A stretch of 64,000 nt of DNA from Pseudomonas sp. UFMG81. Lineage in GTDB: Bacteria; Pseudomonadota; Gammaproteobacteria; Pseudomonadales; Pseudomonadaceae. The stretch covers positions 1 through 64,000 of the forward strand of contig NZ_JACAFQ010000016.1 of NCBI RefSeq assembly GCF_015354575.1, in the 5' to 3' direction. Positions 54,615-63,630 of this stretch are shown one piece after another. The position numbers were made by a program, and so were the translations under genes. A model generated the notes under the pieces. The model made no database searches and had not been told where the DNA came from. It was given only the letters and a program-made list of their open reading frames with translations. Each line of letters opens with the position of its first letter. Positions within the stretch are counted from its first letter, which is position 1.

Positions 54615-55574
54615 ATGGACTTCAAAGACTATTACAAGATACTCGGCGTCGACCCGAGCGCGGACGACAAGGCGATCAAGGCCGCGTACCGCAAGCTCGC
54701 GCGCAAGTATCACCCCGACGTCAGCAAGGAGCGTGACGCCGAGGACAAATTCAAGGAGGCCAACGAGGCCTACGAAGTGCTTGGCGACAAGGACAAGCGC
54801 GCCGAGTTCGACGAAATCCGCAAGTACGGCGGCCAGCACGGCCGGCCGTTCCAGGCCCCGCCTGGCTGGCAGAGCCGCGGCGGCCAGGCCGGTGGCGGTT
54901 TCGAGGGCGGCGACTTCTCCGACTTCTTCAGTTCGATCTTCGGCGCCCGGGGTGGCAACCCCTTCGGTGGTGGCGGCCGGCAACAGCGCAGCACCGGCAG
55001 GCGAGGGCAGGACGTGGAACTGGAACTGGCGGTCTTCCTTGAAGAGACCCTGAACAACGAATCCAAGCAGATCAGCTTCCAGGTGCCGCAGACCAACGGC
55101 GCCGGGCAGCGTACCGGGTTCACCACCAAGACCCTGAACGTGAAGATCCCCGCCGGGGTGACCGACGGCGAGCGCATCCGCCTCAAGGGCCAGGGCGCCC
55201 CGGGTGTGGGCGGTGGCGCCAACGGCGACCTGTTCCTGACCCTGCGCATGGCACCGCACCCGCTGTTCGATGTCGAAGGTCATGACCTGATTATCACCGT
55301 GCCGCTGGCCCCGTGGGAGGCCGCGCTGGGCGCCAAGGTGGCGGTGCCGACCCTGACCGGCAAGATCAACCTGACCATCCGCCCCGACAGCCAGAGCGGC
55401 CAGCGCCTGCGGGTCAAGGGCATGGGCCTGTTGAACAAGCAGGGCGAGCGCGGCGACCTCTACGCCCAGCTCAAGGTGGTGATGCCCGCTCAGTCCGACG
55501 CCGCCGCCCGCGAATTGTGGACCCAGCTCTCCGAGAAAGCCGCGTTCAATCCGAGGACTCAATGGAGTAAGTGA
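54615..55574 (+). CDS. cbpA: DnaJ-like curved-DNA-binding protein CbpA
   Basis: CbpA is a DnaJ-type co-chaperone that also binds curved DNA. The 319-residue protein has an N-terminal J domain (residues 1-70) with the HPD motif in YHPDVSKE, a Gly/Phe-rich linker ([22 protein letters not shown]) and two beta-rich C-terminal domains. The DnaJ zinc-finger is absent, as in CbpA. I chose the ATG at 54615 ([12 protein letters not shown]), the conserved start. cbpM starts two bases after the stop. Confidence 0.94.
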   Translation: MDFKDYYKILGVDPSADDKAIKAAYRKLARKYHPDVSKERDAEDKFKEANEAYEVLGDKDKRAEFDEIRKYGGQHGRPFQAPPGWQSRGGQAGGGFEGGDFSDFFSSIFGARGGNPFGGGGRQQRSTGRRGQDVELELAVFLEETLNNESKQISFQVPQTNGAGQRTGFTTKTLNVKIPAGVTDGERIRLKGQGAPGVGGGANGDLFLTLRMAPHPLFDVEGHDLIITVPLAPWEAALGAKVAVPTLTGKINLTIRPDSQSGQRLRVKGMGLLNKQGERGDLYAQLKVVMPAQSDAAARELWTQLSEKAAFNPRTQWSK

Positions 55575-55576
55575 CC

Positions 55577-55882
55577 ATGAGCAGCACCCTGATCGTTCAA
55601 CTGGACATGCGTACCCTGTGCCAGGAAGCCGATGTCACGGCCGACTGGGTGATCGAGATCGTCGAGCACGGCATTGTTGAACCGTCGGGGCGAACGCCTG
55701 ACGAATGGCTGTTCGATGACCGCGCGCCGGTAACCTTGAAGCGCGCGGTGAAGCTGCATCAGGAGCTGGAGCTGGAGTGGGAAGGGGTGGCGCTGGCGCT
55801 GGAGCTGTTGGAAGAGGTGCAGCAGTTGCGCAGTGAGAACAGCATGCTGCGCCAGCGGTTGGGGCGGTTTATCCAGATGTGA
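55577..55882 (+). CDS. cbpM: CbpA modulator CbpM
   Basis: CbpM binds the J domain of CbpA and inhibits both its co-chaperone and DNA-binding activities. The 101-residue protein has a MerR-like helix-turn-helix portion (LCQEADVTADWVIEIVEHGI) and a C-terminal helix ending LRQRLGRFIQM. I chose the ATG at 55577 with GGAG nine bases upstream; a GTG at 55571 overlaps the cbpA stop. The cbpA-cbpM pairing confirms both assignments. Confidence 0.92.
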   Translation: MSSTLIVQLDMRTLCQEADVTADWVIEIVEHGIVEPSGRTPDEWLFDDRAPVTLKRAVKLHQELELEWEGVALALELLEEVQQLRSENSMLRQRLGRFIQM

Positions 55883-55902
55883 TTGCTTTTCATGGCAGAT
55901 AT

Positions 55903-56009
55903 TGGGGCTGCTGCGCAGCCCTTTCGCGACACAAGGCCGCTCCTACAGGTGATCGCATTCCCCCTGTAGGAGCGGCCTTGTGTCGCGAAAGGGGCGCAAA
56001 GCGCCCCCA
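55903..56009. repeat. REP pair, inverted (type A)
   Basis: Facing copies with side stems GGGGCTGCTGCGCAGCCC and GGGGCGCAAAGCGCCCC lie between the convergent cbpM and acetyltransferase genes. Confidence 0.85.
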
Positions 56010-56014
56010 GATTC

Positions 56015-56545
56015 TCAGGCCTTCTCGAGCACCTTGAAATACAACGCCGTAGCCCGATAAACCCCGTCCGGCCCACAGGCATAATCCGGAATCTCCCCCG
56101 CCTTGCTGTACCCCAACGCCTGATAAAACGCCTCAGCCCCGGACCCCGCCTCGGTATCCAGATACAGCATCCCCCGCCTGATCCGCCGTGCATCGGCCTC
56201 CAGCGCATTCATCAGTTGCTGCCCCAACCCCCGCCGCCGCGCATCGCTGTGCACCAGCAACTTCTGCACCTCGGCCCGGTTCAGCCCGTTGGGCTTCAGG
56301 CACAGTCCCAGTTGCACGCTGGCCAGCACTTCCTGGCCCTGGGCAATCACCCACAACAGCTGATCGCCGCTGGCCAGGCGCGCCTTCACCTCATCGAAAT
56401 AGGCATTGGCCTGCTGCTCATCGATATCGCCGAGAAACCCCACCGAAGCCCCCTGTCGCACCGCATCCAGCAGCAGGGCCACCAGGCCCTCGCGGTAGTA
56501 GGCCAGGCCTTCGTGGGTGACGCGTTGCAGGTGGGCGGCGTTCAT
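56015..56545 (-). CDS. GNAT-family N-acetyltransferase
   Basis: The 176-residue protein has the GNAT acetyl-CoA site in VHSDARRRGLGQQLMNALEA (motif A), with LLWVIAQGQEVLASVQLGL before it and YLDTEAGSGAEAFYQALGY after. The substrate is unknown. I chose the ATG at 56545 with AAGGAGC upstream; a longer frame to 56740 runs through the neighbouring gene. It starts five bases after the stop of the next acetyltransferase gene on the same strand, so both are probably one transcript. Confidence 0.9.
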   Translation of the reverse strand: MNAAHLQRVTHEGLAYYREGLVALLLDAVRQGASVGFLGDIDEQQANAYFDEVKARLASGDQLLWVIAQGQEVLASVQLGLCLKPNGLNRAEVQKLLVHSDARRRGLGQQLMNALEADARRIRRGMLYLDTEAGSGAEAFYQALGYSKAGEIPDYACGPDGVYRATALYFKVLEKA

Positions 56546-56550
56546 GGGGT

Positions 56551-57075
56551 TCAGCTCCTTGAAGGGGGAAGGGCGTTCTCGTCCAGATTCAGCTGCATGA
56601 AGGTCAGGTCCAGCCAACGGCCGAACTTCACGCCCACCTGGGCCATCTGCCCAGTGATGGCGAAGCCCAGGCGTTCGTGCAGGCGGATCGATGCGGCGTT
56701 GCCGGTCTCGATGGCGGCGACCATCACATGTTTGTCGCATGTGCGTGCACGCTCGATGAGCGCCTGCATCAGCACCGGGCCCAGGCCTTTGCCACGCTGG
56801 TCGCCACGGATGTACACCGAATGCTCGACGGTATGCCGGAAGCCCTCGAACGGCCGCCAGTCGCCGAATGAGGCGTAGCCCAATACCCCGGTCTCGTCCA
56901 CCGCCACCAGGATCGGGTAGCCCCGCTGCGCGCGGGCGTCGAACCAGGCCTGGCGGTTGGCCAGGTCGACCGGGGTTTCGTTCCAGATCGCCGTGGTGTT
57001 GCGCACGGCGTCGTTGTAGATGTCGAGGATGCCTGGCAGGTCTTCGACCAGGGCATCGCGCAGCAGGTAACTCAT
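56551..57075 (-). CDS. Methionine sulfoximine/phosphinothricin-type N-acetyltransferase
   Basis: The 174-residue GNAT protein is very similar, as I recall it, to P. aeruginosa PA4866, which acetylates methionine sulfoximine and methionine sulfone. Shared sequence includes IYNDAVRNTTAIWNETPVDL, ASFGDWRPFEGFRHTVEHSV, RGKGLGPVLMQALIERA (acetyl-CoA site) and KFGRWLDLTFMQLNLD. In P. aeruginosa the gene lies among urease genes; here it lies 31 bases downstream of urtE, so the link to urea use is kept. I chose the ATG at 57075; the longer frame to 57153 enters urtE. Confidence 0.88.
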   Translation of the reverse strand: MSYLLRDALVEDLPGILDIYNDAVRNTTAIWNETPVDLANRQAWFDARAQRGYPILVAVDETGVLGYASFGDWRPFEGFRHTVEHSVYIRGDQRGKGLGPVLMQALIERARTCDKHVMVAAIETGNAASIRLHERLGFAITGQMAQVGVKFGRWLDLTFMQLNLDENALPPSRS

Positions 57076-57106
57076 GACGGCATCTCGCAAGGGAAGTCTG
57101 TGCAGA

Positions 57107-57805
57107 TTAAATGGTAACCAGGCCACGCACACCCTCGGCCTGCATGTTCTCACCGCGCCCGCGCTGGACGATCTCGCCCCGCGCCATCACCAGGTACTGG
57201 TCGGCCAGCTCTTCGGCGAAGTCGTAGAACTGCTCGACCAGCAGGATGGCCATGTCGCCCCGGTCGGCGAGCGTGCGGATCACCGCGCCGATCTCTTTGA
57301 TTACCGAGGGCTGGATGCCTTCGGTCGGTTCGTCGAGGATCAGCAGGCGCGGGCGGCTGGCCAGGGCGCGGCCGATGGCCAGCTGTTGCTGCTGGCCGCC
57401 GGACAGGTCGCCGCCGCGGCGCTGTTTCATCTGTTCCAGCACCGGGAACAGCTCGTAGATGAACGCGGGTACCTCCCGTGCCTCGCGGGCCGGGAAGCGC
57501 GACAGGCCCATCAGCAGGTTCTCTTCCACTGTCAGACGCGGGAAGATCTCGCGGCCCTGGGGCACGTAGGCGATGCCGGCCTGTACCCGTTGCTGTGGCT
57601 TGAGTGTGGTGATCGCTTTGCCTTCCCATTCCACGTGGCCCTCGCGGGCCGGCAGCAGGCCCATCAGGCAGCGCAGCAGGGTGGTCTTGCCCACGCCGTT
57701 GCGCCCGAGCAGGCAGGTGACTTCGCCGACCTTGGCCTCGAACGACAGGCCGCGCAGGATGTGGCTGCCGCCGTAGTATTGGTGCAGGGTGTCGATTTTC
57801 AGCAT
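57107..57805 (-). CDS. urtE: Urea ABC transporter ATPase UrtE
   Basis: UrtE is one of two ATPases of the high-affinity urea importer. The 232-residue protein has Walker A GRNGVGKTTLLRCLMG (about residue 34), Q-loop VPQGREIFPRLTVEENL, signature LSGGQQQQLAIGRALA, Walker B LLILDEPTEGIQPS and LVEQFYDFA, a typical UrtE ending. It is the last gene of urtABCDE, separated from urtD by a 126-base gap with a REP pair. Confidence 0.95.
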   Translation of the reverse strand: MLKIDTLHQYYGGSHILRGLSFEAKVGEVTCLLGRNGVGKTTLLRCLMGLLPAREGHVEWEGKAITTLKPQQRVQAGIAYVPQGREIFPRLTVEENLLMGLSRFPAREAREVPAFIYELFPVLEQMKQRRGGDLSGGQQQQLAIGRALASRPRLLILDEPTEGIQPSVIKEIGAVIRTLADRGDMAILLVEQFYDFAEELADQYLVMARGEIVQRGRGENMQAEGVRGLVTI

Positions 57806-57840
57806 GTGAGTGTTCCTGAAAAGATTGCTGTGCCTGCACT

Positions 57841-57914
57841 GGCCTCTTCGCGGGCAAGCCCGCTCCCACAGGACTCGCGTCGCCTGTGGGAGCGGGCTTG
57901 CCCGCGAAGAGGCC
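57841..57914. repeat. REP pair, inverted (type B), inside the urt operon
   Basis: Facing perfect-stem copies (32-base arms starting GGCCTCTTCGCGGGCAAG) with about ten bases between them separate urtD and urtE. Placed within an operon, it may affect mRNA decay and the relative level of UrtE. Confidence 0.85.
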
Positions 57915-57931
57915 GGTGCAGGTTTCGGTAT

Positions 57932-58785
<854 letters not shown>

Positions 58786-58789
<4 letters not shown>

Positions 58790-59865
58790 GGCTGGCTCCT
58801 TTTCTTCACAAGCCCGACCACGCCCTTGGGCAGGTACAGAGTGACGACGATAAATAGCGCGCCGAGGAAGAACAGCCAGTACTCGGGGAACGCCACGGTG
58901 AACCAGCTCTTCATGCCATTGACCAGCCCGGCGCCGAGCAGCGGCCCGATCAGCGTGCCACGCCCGCCCAGGGCCACCCACACGGCGGCCTCGATGGAGT
59001 TGGTCGGCGACATCTCGCTGGGGTTGATGATGCCCACCTGCGGCACGTACAGCGCCCCGGCCAGGCCACACAGCACGGCGCTGAGCACCCACACCAGCAG
59101 CTTGAAGCCGCGCGGGTCGTAGCCGCAGAACATCAGGCGGTTCTCGGCATCGCGTACGGCGGTGAGCAGCCGCCCGAACTTGCTGCGGGTAAGCCGCCAG
59201 CACAGGTACAGGCTGGCCAGCAGCAACAGCACGGTCAGCAGGAACAGCACCGCACGCGTACCGGGCGCGGTCACGTCGAAGCCGACGATGGTGCGGAAGT
59301 TGGTGAAACCGTTGTTGCCGCCAAAGCCGGTCTCGTTGCGGAAGAACAGCAGCATGCCGGCGAAGGTCAGGGCCTGGGTCATGATCGAGAAGTACACGCC
59401 CTTGATCCGCGAACGGAAGGCAAACCAGCCGAACACCAGCGCCAGCAACCCCGGCGCCAGTACCACCAGGCACAGGGCCCAGGCGAAGTGCTGGGTGCCG
59501 GCCCAGTACCAGGGCAGCTCGCTCCACGACAGGAAGGCCATGAACCCCGGCAGGCCATCGCCGGCCGCCTGGCGCATCAGGTACATGCCCATGGCGTAGC
59601 CACCCAGGGCGAAGAACAACCCGTGGCCCAGGGACAGCAGCCCGGCGTAGCCCCACACCAGGTCCAGCGCCAGGGCGACGATGGCGTAGCAGAGGATCTT
59701 GCCCACCAGGGTCAAGGTGTAGGCCGAAACCTGCAACGCGTGCCCGTCGGGCAACAGCGACAACAGCGGCAGGGCCAGCAACACCAAAACCACGGCGGCG
59801 CCGAGGGCCAGCGAAACCCGCGGCCCGGCCTTTTGTGCGGCAGTGACAAGCAGTGGCTGGTTCAT
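58786..59865 (-). CDS. urtC: Urea ABC transporter permease UrtC
   Basis: UrtC is a LivM-like permease, 359 residues with about ten helices. Family sequence includes ALALDLVWGYAGLLSLGHGL, KFGRLLTAVRDAENRLMFCG and GGRGTLIGPLLGAGLVNGMK, the last near the ATPase contact. It overlaps urtB by one base and urtD by four, indicating coupled translation. Confidence 0.94.
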
Positions 59866-61352
59866 CAGTCGATTACCCGTCCCTTGAGGGCGAACAGGCC
59901 TTGCGGGCGCTTCTGGATGAACAGAATGATCAGCGCAAGGATGAGAATCTTGCCGAGCACCGCACCAATCTGCGGCTCCAGCAGTTTGTTGGCGATACCC
60001 AGCCCGAAGGCGGCCCAGAGGCTGCCGGCCAGTTGCCCGACGCCGCCGAGCACCACCACCAGGAACGAGTCGATGATGTAGCTCTGGCCCAGGTCCGGCC
60101 CCACGTTGCCGACCTGGCTCAGGGCCACGCCACCCAGCCCGGCGATACCCGAGCCCAGGCCGAAGGCGAGCATGTCGACGCCCCCAGTGGACACCCCGCA
60201 GCAGGCTGCCATGTTGCGGTTCTGCGTAACTGCACGCACGTTCAGGCCCAGCCGCGTGCGGTTGAGCAGCAGCCAGGTGAGCAGCACCACGGCCAGGGCG
60301 AAGCCGATGATGACGATGCGGTTGTACGGCAGCACCAGGTTGGGCAGCAGCTGGATGCCGCCGGACAGCCAGGCCGGGTTGCTCACCTCGACGTTCTGCG
60401 CACCGAACAGCAGGCGCACGGCCTGGATCAGGATCAGGCTGATGCCCCAGGTGGCCAGCAGGGTTTCCAGCGGGCGACCGTACAGGTGACGGATCACCGT
60501 GCGTTCGAGTGCCATGCCCACCCCCGCGCTGACGGCGAAGGCCACCGGCAGGGCGATCAGCGGGTAGAACTCGATGGCACCCGGCGCGTAGCGCTGCACC
60601 AGCACCTGGACCATGTAGGTGCTGTAGGCGCCGAGCATCAGCATCTCGCCGTGGGCCATGTTGATCACCCCGAGCAGGCCGAAGGTGATCGCTAGGCCCA
60701 GGGCCGCCAGCAGCAGGATCGAGCCCAGCGACAGGCCGCTGAAGGCCTGGCCCAGCAGCTCGCCCACCAGCAGTTTGCGTTGCACTTGTGTGAGGCTGGT
60801 TTCGGCGGCGGTGCGCACGGCGTTATCGGTTTCGGCGCCCGGTTGCAGCAGCGCCTCAAGGCGGGTGCGGGCCAACGGGTCGCCGGTTTCGCCGAGCAGG
60901 CGCACGGCGGCCAGGCGCACCGCAGGCTCGCTGGCGCCCAGTTGCAGGTTGGCCAGGGCCAGGCCCAGGGCGGCGTGGACGGCGGCGTCCGGTTCGCTGG
61001 CGAAGCGCCGGTCGAGGAAGGCCATCTGCGCCGGTTGCGCGCTTTTTTGCAGTTGCTGGGCGGCGGCCAGGCGGATGCTGGCCTGGTCGCTCAGCAGTTG
61101 GTGGCTGGCCAGGGTGTTGTCGATCAGGCCGCGCAGGCGGTTGTTCAGGCGCAGCTTGCGGGTGTCGCCCTCGGCGATGCGGCCTTGGCGCAGGTTTTCC
61201 AGCAAAGGCAGGCGCGCGGCATCGGGTTGTGCGGCCCAGGTTTCGAGCAGGCTGGCTTGCTCGGCGGGCTTGGCGCTGAGGAAGAATTCGCCCTCGCTGG
61301 CTTGGGTGGCCAGGGGCAGTAGCAACAGAAGGGTGAGCAGGAATCTGAGCAT
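59865..61352 (-). CDS. urtB: Urea ABC transporter permease UrtB (long form)
   Basis: UrtB is the LivH-like permease. At 495 residues it is the long form: a signal peptide (residues 1-18), a periplasmic helical, HEAT-like segment of about 170 residues (LRLNNRLRGLIDNTLASHQL, VRLAAVRLLGETGDPLARTR), then the permease core from about residue 195 with LGVINMAHGEMLMLGAYST. This long form is common in proteobacteria. It is separated from urtA by 140 bases that carry a REP pair. Confidence 0.94.
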   Translation of the reverse strand: MLRFLLTLLLLLPLATQASEGEFFLSAKPAEQASLLETWAAQPDAARLPLLENLRQGRIAEGDTRKLRLNNRLRGLIDNTLASHQLLSDQASIRLAAAQQLQKSAQPAQMAFLDRRFASEPDAAVHAALGLALANLQLGASEPAVRLAAVRLLGETGDPLARTRLEALLQPGAETDNAVRTAAETSLTQVQRKLLVGELLGQAFSGLSLGSILLLAALGLAITFGLLGVINMAHGEMLMLGAYSTYMVQVLVQRYAPGAIEFYPLIALPVAFAVSAGVGMALERTVIRHLYGRPLETLLATWGISLILIQAVRLLFGAQNVEVSNPAWLSGGIQLLPNLVLPYNRIVIIGFALAVVLLTWLLLNRTRLGLNVRAVTQNRNMAACCGVSTGGVDMLAFGLGSGIAGLGGVALSQVGNVGPDLGQSYIIDSFLVVVLGGVGQLAGSLWAAFGLGIANKLLEPQIGAVLGKILILALIILFIQKRPQGLFALKGRVID

Positions 61353-61382
61353 AAGGGCAGTCCTGGAAAATCGGCGGTGGAT

Positions 61383-61487
61383 TCATCGCTGGCAAGCCAG
61401 CTCCCACAGGTTCAGTGCTGTTCTCAGGACTGGCGCGATCCCTGTGGGAGCCGGCTTGCCGGCGAATGGGCCGCGGAGCGGCCCCAG
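61383..61487. repeat. REP pair, inverted (mixed type C copies), inside the urt operon
   Basis: The left copy has stem GCTGGC/GCCAGC and the right copy GCCGGC/GCCGGC, so the pair is made of two subtypes. It separates urtA from urtB. Confidence 0.8.
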
Positions 61488-61492
61488 TACAC

Positions 61493-62758
61493 TCAGTTCC
61501 CTTTCACCGCATAGTCAGGCCGCTTGTCATTCCCGGGAATGAACGGGCTCCAAGGCTGCGCCCGCAGCGGCTCTTCGGTCTGCCACACCACACTGAACTG
61601 CCCGTCATCCTGGATCTCGCCGATCATCACCGGCTTGTGCAGGTGGTGGTTGGTCTTGTCCATGGTCAGGGTGAACCCGGACGGCGCCTTGAAGCTCTGC
61701 CCGGCCAGCGCCTCGCGCACCTTGTCCACATCCGTGGACTTGGCTTTCTCGGCAGCCTGCGCCCACATGTGGATGCCCACGTAGGTGGCCTCCATCGGGT
61801 CGTTGGTCACCGCCTTGTCGGCCCCCGGCAGGTTCTTGGCCTTGGCGTAGGCCTTCCAGTCGGCGACGAACTTCTGGTTGACCGGGTTATCCACCGACTC
61901 GAAGTAGTTCCACGCCGCCAGGTGCCCCACCAGCGGCTTGGTGTCGATGCCGCGCAGCTCTTCTTCACCCACCGAGAACGCCACCACCGGCACCTCGGTG
62001 GCCTTCAGGCCCTGGTTGGCCAGCTCTTTGTAGAACGGCACGTTGGAGTCGCCGTTGACCGTGGAGATAACCGCCGTCTTGCCGCCAGCGGAGAACTTCT
62101 TGATGTTGGCGACGATGGTCTGGTAATCGGCGTGGCCGAACGGCGTGTAGACCTCTTCGATGTCCTTGTCGGCCACACCCTTGCTGTGCAGGTAGGCGCG
62201 CAGGATCTTGTTGGTGGTGCGCGGGTAGACGTAGTCGGTGCCCAGCAGGAAGAAGCGCTTGGCGCCGCCGCCGTCCTCGCTCATCAGGTATTCCACCGCC
62301 GGGATCGCCTGCTGGTTGGGCGCAGCGCCGGTGTAGAACACGTTCGGCGACATCTCTTCACCCTCGTACTGCACCGGGTAGAACAGCAGGCCGTTGAGCT
62401 CCTCGAATACCGGCAGCACCGACTTGCGCGACACCGAGGTCCAGCAGCCGAACACCACCGCCACCTTGTCCTGGGTCAGCAACTGGCGGCTCTTCTCGGC
62501 GAACAGCGGCCAGTTGGACGCCGGGTCCACCACCACGGCTTCGAGCTGCTTGCCGTTGACCCCGCCCTTGGCGTTGATCTCGTCGATGGTCATCAGCGCC
62601 ATGTCCTTGAGCGAGGTCTCGGAAATCGCCATGGTGCCCGACAGCGAATGCAGGATGCCGACCTTGATGGTCTCGGCGGCCTGGATACTCCAGCTCAGGC
62701 CCATCGCCGCGATCGATGCGCTGAGGGTGAAGGCCTTGATCAGACTGCGTCGCTTCAT
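61493..62758 (-). CDS. urtA: Urea ABC transporter binding protein UrtA
   Basis: UrtA is the periplasmic urea receptor. The 421-residue protein has a Tat-like/Sec signal region (MKRRSLIKAFTLSASIAAMG) with twin Arg, then AETIKVGILHSLSGTMAISE, the UrtA signature. Further diagnostic stretches are DPASNWPLFAEKSRQLL, VVFGCWTSVSRKSVLPVFEE and LFYPVQYEGEEMS, which surround the urea site. A CGGAG ribosome site precedes the ATG. It is first gene of the urt operon and has a sigma54-like promoter upstream. Confidence 0.96.
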   Translation of the reverse strand: MKRRSLIKAFTLSASIAAMGLSWSIQAAETIKVGILHSLSGTMAISETSLKDMALMTIDEINAKGGVNGKQLEAVVVDPASNWPLFAEKSRQLLTQDKVAVVFGCWTSVSRKSVLPVFEELNGLLFYPVQYEGEEMSPNVFYTGAAPNQQAIPAVEYLMSEDGGGAKRFFLLGTDYVYPRTTNKILRAYLHSKGVADKDIEEVYTPFGHADYQTIVANIKKFSAGGKTAVISTVNGDSNVPFYKELANQGLKATEVPVVAFSVGEEELRGIDTKPLVGHLAAWNYFESVDNPVNQKFVADWKAYAKAKNLPGADKAVTNDPMEATYVGIHMWAQAAEKAKSTDVDKVREALAGQSFKAPSGFTLTMDKTNHHLHKPVMIGEIQDDGQFSVVWQTEEPLRAQPWSPFIPGNDKRPDYAVKGN

Positions 62759-62802
62759 TTGGTCACTCCGATGTGAGGTTGTGGTGCTGGCAGGTCGGAG
62801 AT

Positions 62803-62818
62803 TGCAAAGGCTGTGCCG
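62803..62818 (-). promoter_or_regulatory. Sigma54-like promoter of the urt operon
   Basis: On the minus strand CGGCACA-GCCT-TTGCA matches TGGCACG-N4-TTGCW except at the first and last bases of the left half. The invariant GG and GC are ten bases apart. It lies about 45 bases upstream of the urtA ATG, matching the geometry of the bra operon promoter. Confidence 0.65.
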
Positions 62819-62947
62819 TGCGATGGAATGTGCGCGGTAGAGCGGTTGTGCGACGAATAGGGGCGTGCGGCGTGTCCAGGATGGTGCTTGCCGGTTTGGC
62901 TTGCACAGGATAGGGGCCAGGGGCTGCTGAACACTTTTGACACATAA

Positions 62948-63204
62948 GCGGTACTTGAGTACCGTTCCGCACCGCAGTAGTTTCTGCGGTTCGGGATTGG
63001 CGTCCCGCTGTCAGAATCGGACACATCGCACCTGCGATCGTTGTGTCCTGCATGGTTGCACCCGTTATGGGCGGAGCCGTGTGTGGGAGCCTTCGGGCTC
63101 ACCGGAACTTTCTGACCGGCAACGCCAACCCGCACGGCTCCGTCCACCCATATTGGCGTGTGGGCACGGAGATACCTCAGAAAGCTGCATGGAGTAGCCC
63201 CATC
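62948..63204 (+). promoter_or_regulatory. Highly structured 5' leader of the DUF3077 locus
   Basis: A series of stems lies before the coding part: GGTAC-(TTGA)-GTACC (62950-62963), CCGCAG-(TAGTTT)-CTGCGG (62972-62989), GGACACA/TGTGTCC (63019-63025 with 63042-63048), and a 10-pair stem CGGAGCCGTG/CACGGCTCCG (63072-63081 with 63133-63142). That stem encloses a GAGCC-UUCG-GGCTC hairpin (63087-63100) and a CCGG hairpin (63102-63119). ACGCCAA (63122-63128), inside the 10-pair stem, is complementary to TTGGCGT both at 63153-63159 (making a pseudoknot) and at 62997-63003. A perfect TTGACA at 62937-62942 could be the -35. Function unknown. Confidence 0.6.
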
Positions 63205-63294
63205 ATGTTCAAGAAGATCGTTCCAGATCCTCCGTTCGCGCCTGTCGCTGGCGCACCTCTCATCCACTTCACCACGCGAGAGGTGCACCCATGA
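63205..63294 (+). CDS. 29-residue mini-ORF with a DUF3077-like N-terminus
   Basis: The peptide begins MFKKIVPDPPF, the N-terminal signature I associate with Pseudomonas DUF3077 proteins, but stops after 29 residues. Its TGA overlaps the ATG of the next gene by four bases (ATGA), which suggests translational coupling. It could be a genuine upstream partner or the front end of a gene split by a frameshift. A weak GGAG lies at 63191-63194. Confidence 0.5.
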   Translation: MFKKIVPDPPFAPVAGAPLIHFTTREVHP

Positions 63295-63590
63295 ACCAGG
63301 AATCGCTGGTCAGCCCTGCTATTGGTAAACCCCGCCCCGTTACCGGCTGTTCACAGTTCGGCACCTGCAATCACGCCCATGATCCGATGCTCTCGGTGCA
63401 TGCCGGGGTCGATAGCGAGGATGCGCTGGTGTGCGCGGTGGCGGCGTTGAAGGCGGCGTATGAGACCAATGCTGCGGCGTTGGAGAGGGCGGATGAGCCG
63501 TTGCGCAGTTTACTGACGGCTACCGAGAATTCGCTGGAGAAGGGGTTGGCGTTGGCTGAGGCGGTGCTTGAAGGGTTGGAGCACGGCTAA
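63291..63590 (+). CDS. DUF3077-like small protein
   Basis: The 99-residue product has an extended N-terminus with FGTCNHAHDPMLSVHAGVD followed by a helical region, EDALVCAVAALKAAYETNAA and LEKGLALAEAVLEGLEHG, matching the layout of the Pseudomonas-restricted DUF3077 family. Function is unknown. The usual KKIVPDPP start of the family is encoded separately in the overlapping mini-ORF just upstream. No ribosome site of its own is evident, so translation probably depends on coupling. Confidence 0.65.
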   Translation: MNQESLVSPAIGKPRPVTGCSQFGTCNHAHDPMLSVHAGVDSEDALVCAVAALKAAYETNAAALERADEPLRSLLTATENSLEKGLALAEAVLEGLEHG

Positions 63591-63630
63591 GCGCAGGGGG
63601 AGCTCTTCGAGGTGTTCGACGGGAGAGTTG

